From Methanobacteriaceae archaeon (GTDB lineage Archaea; Methanobacteriota; Methanobacteria; Methanobacteriales; Methanobacteriaceae): a DNA stretch of 20,165 nt. The notes below the pieces were generated by a model. The model did not search any database, had not been told where the DNA came from, and saw only the letters and a program-made list of their open reading frames with translations. The DNA lies in assembly GCA_011620845.1 (NCBI GenBank), contig WOYJ01000178.1, positions 1 to 20,165 of the forward strand, read 5' to 3'. This document shows, piece after piece, positions 8,180-14,402 of the stretch. The position numbers and the translations under genes were made by a program. The stretch's first letter is position 1. Each line of letters starts with the position of its first letter.

Positions 8180-8305
8180 TATTTATAGATTACATTACAA
8201 GAAACCCGATATTCTGTGGATTATATTTTACAGGAAAGCCTGATATTTATGGATTACACTTGCAAGGTATTAATGGATCACATTAACAAAAAACTTGATA
8301 TTCAT
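8170..8305. repeat. Degenerate tandem repeat, about 32 bp unit
   Basis: The spacer between the channel and TSUP genes is built of four to five diverged copies of a unit resembling GAAAACTTGATATTTATGGA followed by TTACATTACA. Copies start near 8170, 8201, 8233, 8265 (shortened) and 8289. The first copy overlaps the stop of the channel gene. Units are AT-rich, differ by several bases each, and contain no hairpin. Confidence 0.7.
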
Positions 8306-8326
8306 TCTTTCTGGGGTTTTTAGTAT

Positions 8327-9154
8327 ATGGATTACTTTTACTACATCTTAACCCTGATAGTAACTGGTGTGGGTGTGGGTTTTACCACCGGCTTATTGGG
8401 TGTTGGGGGCGGATTCCTGTTAGTTCCCATACTTTTCTTTCTGCTTATGGGATTAAGTGTTGATCCCACCGTGGCCATACGATTATCCTTTGGAACCAGC
8501 CTGGCCATCATTCTACCCACAGCCATAAGCAGTGCCTACGGCCATTACCGTAAAAACCAAGTGGAAGTTAAAGCCGCCATTTACTTTGGAATATCCGGGT
8601 TTCTGGGAGGTTTAACTGGTGGATACGTGGCCACCCATACTCCTGAAGATATTTTAAGATTCTTATTTGGACTAATCCTGTTATTTGTAGCCATAAGACT
8701 CCTGTTATTTAGGAATTCCACAGATCACAGGGTGAAAATTGAAAACATACTCCTGTTTCTACTCTTCGGGTTCCTGGCTGGTCTGACCTCTGGTCTCATC
8801 GGTGTTGGTGGGGGTATAATCATAATCCCGGTGATGGTCCTGGTCATGGGCTACACCATGAAGGAGGCCAGCGGAACTTCCAGCGCGGTGATAATCATAA
8901 CCTCCCTGGGAGGGATAATATCCTACGTCTTGAATGGACTTACAGTCACAGGGTTACCCCCATATTCCTTTGGATACGTGAACCTGTTACAGTTACTGGT
9001 CATAATCATCTTCAGCATTCCCATGGCCCAGGTTGGTGCCTGGACGGCAAATAAACTCCCTGAGGATATTTTGAGGTATATTTTAGTTACATTACAGTTT
9101 TATATAGCCCTGAAGATGTTAGGGGTGTTTACGTGGTTGGGATTACCTTTATAA
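8327..9154 (+). CDS. TSUP family (TauE/SafE) anion transporter
   Basis: This 275-residue polytopic membrane protein belongs to the TSUP family (DUF81), whose members move sulfite, sulfoacetate or other small organosulfur anions. It has the family's internal duplication: GLLGVGGGFLLVP (22-34) and GLIGVGGGIIIIP (156-168) sit at equivalent places in the two halves. About eight hydrophobic helices surround them. The substrate cannot be read from sequence. A sulfite-oxidase-fold enzyme 1 kb away makes sulfite a reasonable guess. The ATG at 8327 is preceded only by a G-rich CTGGGG. The 3' end of the coding region is part of a 30-bp direct repeat (see 9141-9189). Confidence 0.9.
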   Translation: MDYFYYILTLIVTGVGVGFTTGLLGVGGGFLLVPILFFLLMGLSVDPTVAIRLSFGTSLAIILPTAISSAYGHYRKNQVEVKAAIYFGISGFLGGLTGGYVATHTPEDILRFLFGLILLFVAIRLLLFRNSTDHRVKIENILLFLLFGFLAGLTSGLIGVGGGIIIIPVMVLVMGYTMKEASGTSSAVIIITSLGGIISYVLNGLTVTGLPPYSFGYVNLLQLLVIIIFSIPMAQVGAWTANKLPEDILRYILVTLQFYIALKMLGVFTWLGLPL

Positions 9155-9189
9155 TTATATTGGTGACTGAGATTACCTTTATAATTATA
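9141..9189. repeat. Direct repeat at the end of the TSUP gene
   Basis: GATTACCTTTATAATTATA occurs at 9141-9159, covering the last codons and stop of the TSUP gene, and again exactly at 9171-9189, with a period of 30 bp. It looks like a recent tandem duplication of the gene's tail. Confidence 0.85.
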
Positions 9190-9470
9190 CTTGGTTTCGT
9201 GTTTCAATATGGTTTCATAAATATGGAACTAATTTAGAAATAGTCACATTGAATCACGGTAACAGTGAAATATTAAAATTGGACGGGTATTACTGTTATT
9301 AAGGCTATATCTACCAGATTTTACATTTGAAACCAATGTCCTAGTGGGGAAACTACATTTCACACGCCGGTTAATCATTTTTTTATTACCTGATCCAAAT
9401 TGCTAATTAATTAGGATGGTTTGGATTAATTTATAACTAACCAGAATAGAATATATAGTTAAGTTTTTAT
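9155..9470. other. Intergenic region between convergent genes
   Basis: This 316-bp gap separates the convergent TSUP and TPR genes. I see no gene in it. It contains the second copy of the 19-bp direct repeat (9171-9189), an inverted repeat TAACAGT/ACTGTTA (9260-9266 and 9292-9298), a T-run (9377-9384) that could end plus-strand transcripts, and a hairpin at 9393-9426. Confidence 0.6.
9393..9426. terminator. Hairpin between convergent genes
   Basis: ATCCAAA (9393-9399) pairs with TTTGGAT (9420-9426), and inside it CTAATT (9403-9408) pairs with AATTAG (9409-9414). The stem is AT-rich with an asymmetric bulge. Its place between two convergent stop codons suggests a bidirectional end signal, though a protein-binding palindrome is possible. 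Confidence 0.35.
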
Positions 9471-10082
9471 TCATTCCTTATCCTGCTGCTTTAAAAGTAG
9501 TTTAAGCTCAAATATCACAGCCCAGGCCTCTTCAACCTGCGGTGAGTATTCTCCTACACTCAATTCTATATATTTCTCCAGGCTGTCCACAGCTTCCTGG
9601 ATCTCTCCCAGGAATCTATGGGCCGATCCCTTACCTGCCCAGGCCAGGGGATTTTCCGGCTCAATTTCTATGGATTTATCGAAGGATTCCAAAGCCTCCT
9701 GGTAACGTTTTAAATTGAACAGGGCAGTCCCCTTGTTGTTCCAGGTGTCAGAATTTTCTGGATCAAGTTCCAGGGCGTGTTTCAGGGAGTTCAGGGATTC
9801 TTCAAACCTCCCCATAGACCCCAGGGCCACGCCCATGTTGGACCAGGCTTTAACGCTATCCGGTTTAAGGTCAAGGGCTATCTCAAAGGATTCCACAGCA
9901 TCGGCATATCTTCCAGCCTTAGAAAGAGCCACACCCCGGTTATCCCAGATCTGGCTGTTGTTTTCATCCAGTTCCAATACCCGGTCGTAGCAGAAAACAG
10001 CGGCGCGATACTCTCCCTCCTTAAGATGCTGGTTACCCTCCTTAATCAGGGCTTTAATTGCAGTTTTTGTTGAATCGGACAT
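9471..10082 (-). CDS. Tetratricopeptide repeat protein
   Basis: This 203-residue protein is made almost entirely of TPR units (about 9-42, 45-76, 79-110, 113-144, 147-175). Each shows the W/G-Y-A-P pattern, for example AWSNMGVALGSMGRFEESL and TWNNKGTALFNLKRYQEAL. There is no signal peptide or membrane segment, so it is probably a cytoplasmic scaffold for protein-protein contacts. The start is ATG at 10082. A longer frame to 10217 would run into the upstream gene and is not supported. It lies 49 bp downstream of the molybdoenzyme gene on the same strand and may be cotranscribed. TPR proteins of this kind are numerous in methanogens, and the partner is unknown. Confidence 0.9.
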   Translation of the reverse strand: MSDSTKTAIKALIKEGNQHLKEGEYRAAVFCYDRVLELDENNSQIWDNRGVALSKAGRYADAVESFEIALDLKPDSVKAWSNMGVALGSMGRFEESLNSLKHALELDPENSDTWNNKGTALFNLKRYQEALESFDKSIEIEPENPLAWAGKGSAHRFLGEIQEAVDSLEKYIELSVGEYSPQVEEAWAVIFELKLLLKQQDKE

Positions 10083-10131
10083 GAAATTCCACAATACTAA
10101 TTTATCCAATAAATACTTAATAAATGCTGTT

Positions 10132-10797
10132 TTACTTCTGCCAGCTGTACCGCTCCTCAGTCCATGGATCTCCATGCATATGATAGCCGTTGGACTCCCA
10201 GAATCCAGGCTTATCATCTTTCATGAACTCCACACCGTTAACCCATTTGGCACTCTTCCAGAAGTAGAGCCTGGGAACCACCAACCGTAGAGGACCACCA
10301 TGCTTGGTGCTTATCTTCTGGCCGTTGTGGTGGGTGGCAAAGAGTACATCTTCCTCTAGGAATTCCTCCAGGGATAGGTTGGTGGCGAAGTTTCCATGGG
10401 CATGCACCATCACGTATTTCGCCTCGGGCAGTATTTCCACTTCATTTTGGAGGGTGGAGGTGCTTACTCCTTCCCACAGGTTGTTGAGCTTAGACCAGGT
10501 GGTCACGCAGTGTATGTCAGAGAAAACCTTGACATGGGGGAGTGTCAGGAATTCTTCCAGGGTGTATTCTCTCTCCTCCTCAACCAGACCCCCTACTTTG
10601 AATTTCCAGTTGGATATATCGATTTTAGGTACACGGCCGGCATGTAGCACTGGCCATCTGCTGGTTTCATGCTGTCCCGGGGGGATTCTCACTTCTCTTC
10701 GGGTGTCAGGACTTATTATGACATCTTCTTCCTGGAGGATGGTTTTTATGTATCTGTCTTCCTCCTGGTCGTTTCCAAAAAGACGTTTCAGATTCAT
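10132..10797 (-). CDS. Sulfite-oxidase-fold molybdopterin oxidoreductase
   Basis: This 221-residue protein has the SUOX/YedY (MsrP)-type molybdopterin-binding fold. PPGQHETSRWPVLHAGRVP (39-57) is the conserved entry. VFSDIHCVTTWS (91-102) carries the single cysteine (C97) expected to ligate molybdenum (or tungsten in a methanogen). HGGPLRLVVPRLYFWKSAKW (166-185) and a C-terminal GFWESNGYHMHGDPW follow. There is no Tat signal, so unlike MsrP it should stay in the cytoplasm. The substrate is unknown; sulfite or S-oxide chemistry is possible. ATG 10797 follows AGGAGAT closely. Confidence 0.9.
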   Translation of the reverse strand: MNLKRLFGNDQEEDRYIKTILQEEDVIISPDTRREVRIPPGQHETSRWPVLHAGRVPKIDISNWKFKVGGLVEEEREYTLEEFLTLPHVKVFSDIHCVTTWSKLNNLWEGVSTSTLQNEVEILPEAKYVMVHAHGNFATNLSLEEFLEEDVLFATHHNGQKISTKHGGPLRLVVPRLYFWKSAKWVNGVEFMKDDKPGFWESNGYHMHGDPWTEERYSWQK

Positions 10798-10833
10798 TCG
10801 ATCTCCTGGAATTTCAAATTTTATGTTAATTAT

Positions 10834-10846
10834 GATATTATATATG
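10834..10846 (-). promoter_or_regulatory. TATA box for the molybdoenzyme gene
   Basis: The minus strand reads CATATATAATATC here. A start about 25 nt downstream (near 10815) gives a short leader with the AGGAGAT ribosome site. Confidence 0.45.
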
Positions 10847-10931
10847 GATCTTAGTCTATTGATTTTTTTCTTTTTTTTTGTTCTGGAAATTTGGTAAATC
10901 TTAATATCTACCTGGAGTGATATTTATCCCC

Positions 10932-11303
10932 ATGGATGATGAAGATTCTTTTATTTCCTTTAACCTTATCTGTCCGGAGTGTGGGGTTGGAAATCCGGAG
11001 GGTGCCGAATATTGCCTGGTGTGTGGCCGGGACCTGCAGGAAACCATCCTTTTTATGGAAGATGACCCCTTTGACCTGGAAGTTACCAGGGATTTCCTTA
11101 TAGAGTATCGTAAGAATTTCTGGGGTACAAGGAGAACTGGTAAAATAGAGAGATACTCCTGGGATAAAATAGAGGATGTCCAGTTTGGCTATCCGGTCAA
11201 ACGTTTTATCTTTAATTACGAGGATAGGAGGGTGGTCCTACCTTTAAGAGAAGAAAATATGCAGATGATGAAAAGGCTTTTTAAGGAGTATGAACATCAA
11301 TAG
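10932..11303 (+). CDS. Zinc-ribbon protein, unknown function
   Basis: This is a 123-residue protein with an N-terminal zinc ribbon: CPECGVGNPEGAEYCLVCGR uses cysteines 14, 17, 28 and 31. Residues 55-120 (including RYSWDKIEDVQFGYPVKRFI and VVLPLREENM) form alternating strands ending in a helix and could be a PH-like domain; this is only a structural impression. There is no membrane segment. The ATG at 10932 is preceded by GGAGTGAT, which rules out the GTG at 10917 because that codon is part of the ribosome site. It is divergent from the molybdoenzyme gene and 71 bp upstream of the phosphatase gene. Confidence 0.85.
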   Translation: MDDEDSFISFNLICPECGVGNPEGAEYCLVCGRDLQETILFMEDDPFDLEVTRDFLIEYRKNFWGTRRTGKIERYSWDKIEDVQFGYPVKRFIFNYEDRRVVLPLREENMQMMKRLFKEYEHQ

Positions 11304-11323
11304 TATTGATGATATGTTACTTA

Positions 11324-11334
11324 TTAATATATAA
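11324..11334 (+). promoter_or_regulatory. TATA box for the metallophosphatase gene
   Basis: TTAATATATAA lies about 50 bp before the ATG at 11375. Transcription starting near 11355 would include the GAGATG ribosome site. It suggests that the phosphatase has its own promoter. Confidence 0.45.
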
Positions 11335-11374
11335 CAGTATAAACTTGGTGCGTAGAGTTAATTGAGATGTTTCC

Positions 11375-12157
11375 ATGCATAAGTACAATGGAAAATTGGT
11401 GGAACTGCCCAGAAAGGGCAAAGCCTTAGTTATTACCGATATTCATGGAAATTTAACCGATTTTAAAAGGTTCATGCATATCTGGGATGAGTTTGAAAAT
11501 GAGGACAACCATCTGATTTTAACCGGGGACTTCATACATGCCATGGGCCTGGAAAACGATAGATCCGTGGAGATACTGGAATACGTTAAATTCCTATGCG
11601 AAAATTTCTCCAACATCCACGTGCTCCTGGGAAACCATGAATGGTCCACCATATCCCAGAAACTGCTTTTTAAAGCGGGTGTAAATCAAACCTTCAATTT
11701 TGATAGCATCTTGATGGATAAATTTGGTGAAGCTCGCTACAGGGATAAGATGAAAGAGTACGTCCAATTTTTCAAGAAACTCCCAATCGCTGTCCGGACA
11801 GATAATAAGATATTCATCAGCCACGCTGGCCCACCTACCAATGTGAAAAGCCTGGATGATATAAGGAACATCACCTACGCCGGGTTTAACAGTGAAAACT
11901 CCCGACTGTTCCAGATTTTATGGAACAGATCAGAGAATTTTACCAAAACCCAGCTGGACTCCTTCCTTAAGGCAGTAGACTCTAAGTTGATGATCGTAGG
12001 CCATACCCCCGTCGATGGTATAGAATTACTGTATAATAAGTTGCTCATTGTCTCTTCCAGTTATGGTAAGGGGAAAAAGGCATATGTGGAGCTCGATCTG
12101 GAAAAAGATATTAAGGAAAGTAAAGACCTGTTGAAGATGGTTAGGTACTTGGAATAA
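11375..12157 (+). CDS. PPP-like metallophosphoesterase (Ser/Thr phosphatase fold)
   Basis: This 260-residue calcineurin-like phosphoesterase shows the five metal motifs in order: VITDIHGN (19-26; D22, H24), LTGDFIHAMG (49-58; D52), LLGNHEW (84-90; N87, H88), ISHAGPP (148-154; H150) and VGHTP (208-212; H210). TDIHG, GNHE and GHTP resemble protein Ser/Thr phosphatases of the PPP family, although GDFIHA replaces the usual GDYVDRG. Protein phosphatase activity is therefore plausible but not certain; a nucleotide phosphatase is the main alternative. There is no signal peptide. The stop codon is 3 bp from the stop of the convergent protease gene. A Hanks-type kinase is encoded 2.2 kb downstream, so the two could act on the same proteins. 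Confidence 0.87.
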   Translation: MHKYNGKLVELPRKGKALVITDIHGNLTDFKRFMHIWDEFENEDNHLILTGDFIHAMGLENDRSVEILEYVKFLCENFSNIHVLLGNHEWSTISQKLLFKAGVNQTFNFDSILMDKFGEARYRDKMKEYVQFFKKLPIAVRTDNKIFISHAGPPTNVKSLDDIRNITYAGFNSENSRLFQILWNRSENFTKTQLDSFLKAVDSKLMIVGHTPVDGIELLYNKLLIVSSSYGKGKKAYVELDLEKDIKESKDLLKMVRYLE

Positions 12158-12160
12158 TCG

Positions 12161-13885
12161 TTATTTGTTGTTTCTAAATTTTTCCCAGGCATCGATGTAA
12201 CCTTGACTGTATCCCTGCTTGTAACCCTTTTTGAATAGATCCAAATCAGGTTTATTTTTTTCTTCTTCAATTATATCTAGTTTGCCTGCTTCATATCCCT
12301 CATCATATGGGTCTTTATCTTCTTCTTTGGTCATCAGATCTATGAAGTTCTGGAGAACTAGTTTAGCAGTTTCATCTGCACTTGATTTTATTGTATTGGC
12401 CGGTGTTTCAAGTGATTCATCTCTTGATTGAGTTTGAACTCCCATATGGGCCTTCATAACTTCATCAGAATCGCTTATGGAGTTTATTCCTACTAGTGAT
12501 TTAGCACCGTTATGGGAATTACTATTAGGGTTGGATTTGTCGTCGAAATTTCTGTTAACTATTACCCCTGGGAAAGCATCACCATCATCTCCTGTAAGTT
12601 CTTTACGGGCTACTTCCACTCCTTTTTCTTTAATTAGAACTGTCATATCCCTCTGTAATTCATTTTTCCCGTCAGATTGTTCTAAGGTTAAAAAGAAGTG
12701 TTCAGGATCCGAGTTCGGTGCCTGGTACAAACATCTACTTTCATCAACATGCCATATCAACAGACCGTTTCCTGGTAAATACCGATCAAATCCTTTTTGC
12801 TGCCGATTTTCCAGGAGGAAATACTCCCTTCCATCTGTGCCTTGAACTTCCAGTTTATAGATAACTCCATCATCATCTAAAACCGCTGGTATATCCTGGA
12901 TCTCGGGTGGTTTATTTATAAGTTCGGGTTCCCTCCAACCCAAATGTATCTTACACCAGGCACTGGGATGGGCGGGTGTTCTGCCATTATCTAGATGGTC
13001 TCCAATACCCATTAAACACCAGCTTCCCACCACTGGAGAATAGCCTTCCTTATAAAGATCGGGCAATCCCAGTAAGTGGCCTATTTCATGACAATAACAG
13101 CCAATATCATCGAAGGGGAGTTCAGAAACCAGACAATATCTATCAGCCCATATACCATTCTGCACTTCCAGTGGTTCCTCTAGTCGATCCTGGTGGGGTC
13201 TGATATAATTTATATCCAGACCAGTATCCAGACCTTTACCAGCGTAAACCACGATCAACATATCGATTTTACCATCACTGGCAAAGGGTGTAAAATCGAT
13301 CTTACCCTCATCTTTAGCCTGGAGAATGGTTTCTTTAACTAGTTTCCGGGCCAGGGGATAGTGTCTGTTTACCGGAACTATATCAGCATAATCTGCCCTA
13401 TTACCAGCTACAGAGTACCACTCATCATTAACTTTACCGGTTATATCCACTTGATTCCAAGATGCTTCCAGGTAGTAATCCCTCATACTCTTATGGGAAC
13501 CTTTAGAAAAAAGCAGATTTTGAAAGTCTTTAGGTTCATAGGAATGTTTTTTGTCTTTAAATTCAACTAAAAGTACTAATGCATTCTTTATCCCTATAAC
13601 TGGGTTTATTTTGCGACAGGGACCTACCGTAATTGGAGTCGCTTTTATAGAACCATATTTAGAGATGAATTTTTCTTTATGATTCTCCATAATTAAATCT
13701 TGGTTATCTCGCCTTTGTTTGAGGGCTTGAAATGTTTCTAAATTTATTCCGCCCCTGTTCTGAAATTCTCCAAGTTCTACGCCTTTTTTGATTAATTCCC
13801 TGGTTTTTTGGTACTTTTTATAAATTGACGGATGGAGATGTCTACCTTGAAACATCTCTCCCCCATCTTTTATAAACAAAAACAA
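12161..13885 (-). CDS. M6-type zinc metalloprotease with C-terminal GX3-repeat tail
   Basis: This protein of up to 574 residues has the M6 (immune inhibitor A-like) zinc motif CHEIGHLLGLPDLY (265-278: H266, E267, H270, D276) and a Met-turn-like GSWCLMGIG (287-295). The downstream YFLLENRQQKGFDRYLPGNG and GLLIWHVDE are also typical of M6 proteases. The N-terminus has no signal peptide, which is unusual for this mostly secreted family. Residues 487-525 look like a flexible linker. Residues 527-570 form a GX3 helical hairpin (YDEGYEAG, then LFKKGYKQGYSQGYIDAWEK) also found in the small protein at 14114-14344. Starts at TTG 13885 or 13879 are served by GGAGGAGGG; ATG 13855 has its G-run too close. 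The gene diverges from the kinase/radical SAM cluster. Confidence 0.88.
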   Translation of the reverse strand: MFLFIKDGGEMFQGRHLHPSIYKKYQKTRELIKKGVELGEFQNRGGINLETFQALKQRRDNQDLIMENHKEKFISKYGSIKATPITVGPCRKINPVIGIKNALVLLVEFKDKKHSYEPKDFQNLLFSKGSHKSMRDYYLEASWNQVDITGKVNDEWYSVAGNRADYADIVPVNRHYPLARKLVKETILQAKDEGKIDFTPFASDGKIDMLIVVYAGKGLDTGLDINYIRPHQDRLEEPLEVQNGIWADRYCLVSELPFDDIGCYCHEIGHLLGLPDLYKEGYSPVVGSWCLMGIGDHLDNGRTPAHPSAWCKIHLGWREPELINKPPEIQDIPAVLDDDGVIYKLEVQGTDGREYFLLENRQQKGFDRYLPGNGLLIWHVDESRCLYQAPNSDPEHFFLTLEQSDGKNELQRDMTVLIKEKGVEVARKELTGDDGDAFPGVIVNRNFDDKSNPNSNSHNGAKSLVGINSISDSDEVMKAHMGVQTQSRDESLETPANTIKSSADETAKLVLQNFIDLMTKEEDKDPYDEGYEAGKLDIIEEEKNKPDLDLFKKGYKQGYSQGYIDAWEKFRNNK

Positions 13886-13953
13886 ACCCTCCTCCGGATT
13901 AAGTTGATATCATTTTTTTATTGGAATAATTAATAACCTTTTCTAAATGAATG

Positions 13954-13996
13954 GTTTTCAGGATTTTGGGGCTTTTTTATTTTAATCACTGAAAAC
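13954..13996. promoter_or_regulatory. Inverted repeat in the divergent promoter region
   Basis: GTTTTCAG (13954-13961) and CTGAAAAC (13989-13996) form a perfect 8-bp inverted repeat with a 27-bp spacer. It sits between the divergent protease gene and the plus-strand cluster. It could be an operator for a dimeric regulator controlling both directions. Confidence 0.35.
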
Positions 13997-14020
13997 ATGG
14001 CCAAAAATAGAAAGACTTAT

Positions 14021-14031
14021 CATTTAAAAAG
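14021..14031 (+). promoter_or_regulatory. TATA box for the GX3/kinase/radical SAM cluster
   Basis: CATTTAAAAAG here would start transcription near 14052, placing most of the 26-bp tandem duplication in the leader of the first gene. A second AT-rich box (TGATATTTTAAAATG, 14032-14046) is an alternative. Confidence 0.4.
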
Positions 14032-14042
14032 TGATATTTTAA

Positions 14043-14094
14043 AATGTTAATGGGGTCAATAAACGAGTAATGTTAATGGGGTCAATAAACGAGT
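14043..14094. repeat. Perfect 26-bp tandem duplication in the leader
   Basis: The unit beginning AATGTTAATGGGGTCAATAA occurs twice without a mismatch (14043-14068 and 14069-14094), directly before the ribosome site of the GX3 gene. Each unit reads as an eight-codon mini-ORF (MLMGSINE) ending TAA. The TAA of the first overlaps the ATG of the second by one base. Confidence 0.9.
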
Positions 14095-14113
14095 AAAAGA
14101 TGGGGGGGATTAT

Positions 14114-14344
14114 ATGGCTGAAAGAAAAAGAAGTGATGAATACAACCAAGGATATAAAGATGCAGAGAAAGATTTTCTTGACAAAGAGAAAGTTGAACTC
14201 TTTAAGGAAGGTTACAAAGCCGGATATCGGGATGGATATAAGGCAGCCATGGAAGATGCAAAGAAATTAGCAATGGAACAAATGCCTCCTGAAATTAAAA
14301 GACAGATGGAAGAAGGTGGCCAAGGTATCTGGTTCCCATGGTGA
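14114..14344 (+). CDS. Small GX3-repeat protein, Yae1-like hairpin (first gene of cluster)
   Basis: This 76-residue, highly charged protein consists of two helices. The first reads DEYNQGYKDAEKDF and the second VELFKEGYKAGYRDGYKAAM, in which Gly (or Ala) recurs every four residues (GX3 motif, as in Yae1/Lto1-type proteins). A linker with MPPEIKRQMEEGG ends in the aromatic tail QGIWFPW. It has no signal peptide or membrane helix. The second helix closely matches the C-terminal tail of the divergent M6 protease (LFKKGYKQGYSQGYIDAWEK). ATG 14114 follows a run of seven G at a good distance. It is followed after 58 bp by the kinase gene. It may pair with the protease tail, or may be a substrate of the downstream radical SAM enzymes. 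Neither is shown by the sequence. Confidence 0.85.
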   Translation: MAERKRSDEYNQGYKDAEKDFLDKEKVELFKEGYKAGYRDGYKAAMEDAKKLAMEQMPPEIKRQMEEGGQGIWFPW

Positions 14345-14402
14345 ATGAGAAATCAATAAATTTCTTATTTTAATTTTTTAATCTTAAATAGGGGGCTTCT
14401 CA

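Noticed and set aside
8170..8305. CRISPR array
   Set aside because: The units follow each other without spacers, differ from each other, and no cas gene is present.
9155..9470. tRNA or other known RNA gene
   Set aside because: No cloverleaf, T-loop GTTCAAATC-like sequence or box motifs were found; only short inverted repeats are present.
10083..10217. N-terminal extension of the TPR protein to 10217
   Set aside because: It overlaps the coding end of the molybdoenzyme, has no TPR features, and ATG 10082 starts exactly before the first repeat.
10304..10897. Plus-strand open frame of 197 codons
   Set aside because: It lies antisense to the clear molybdoenzyme gene, has low-complexity composition and no ribosome site.
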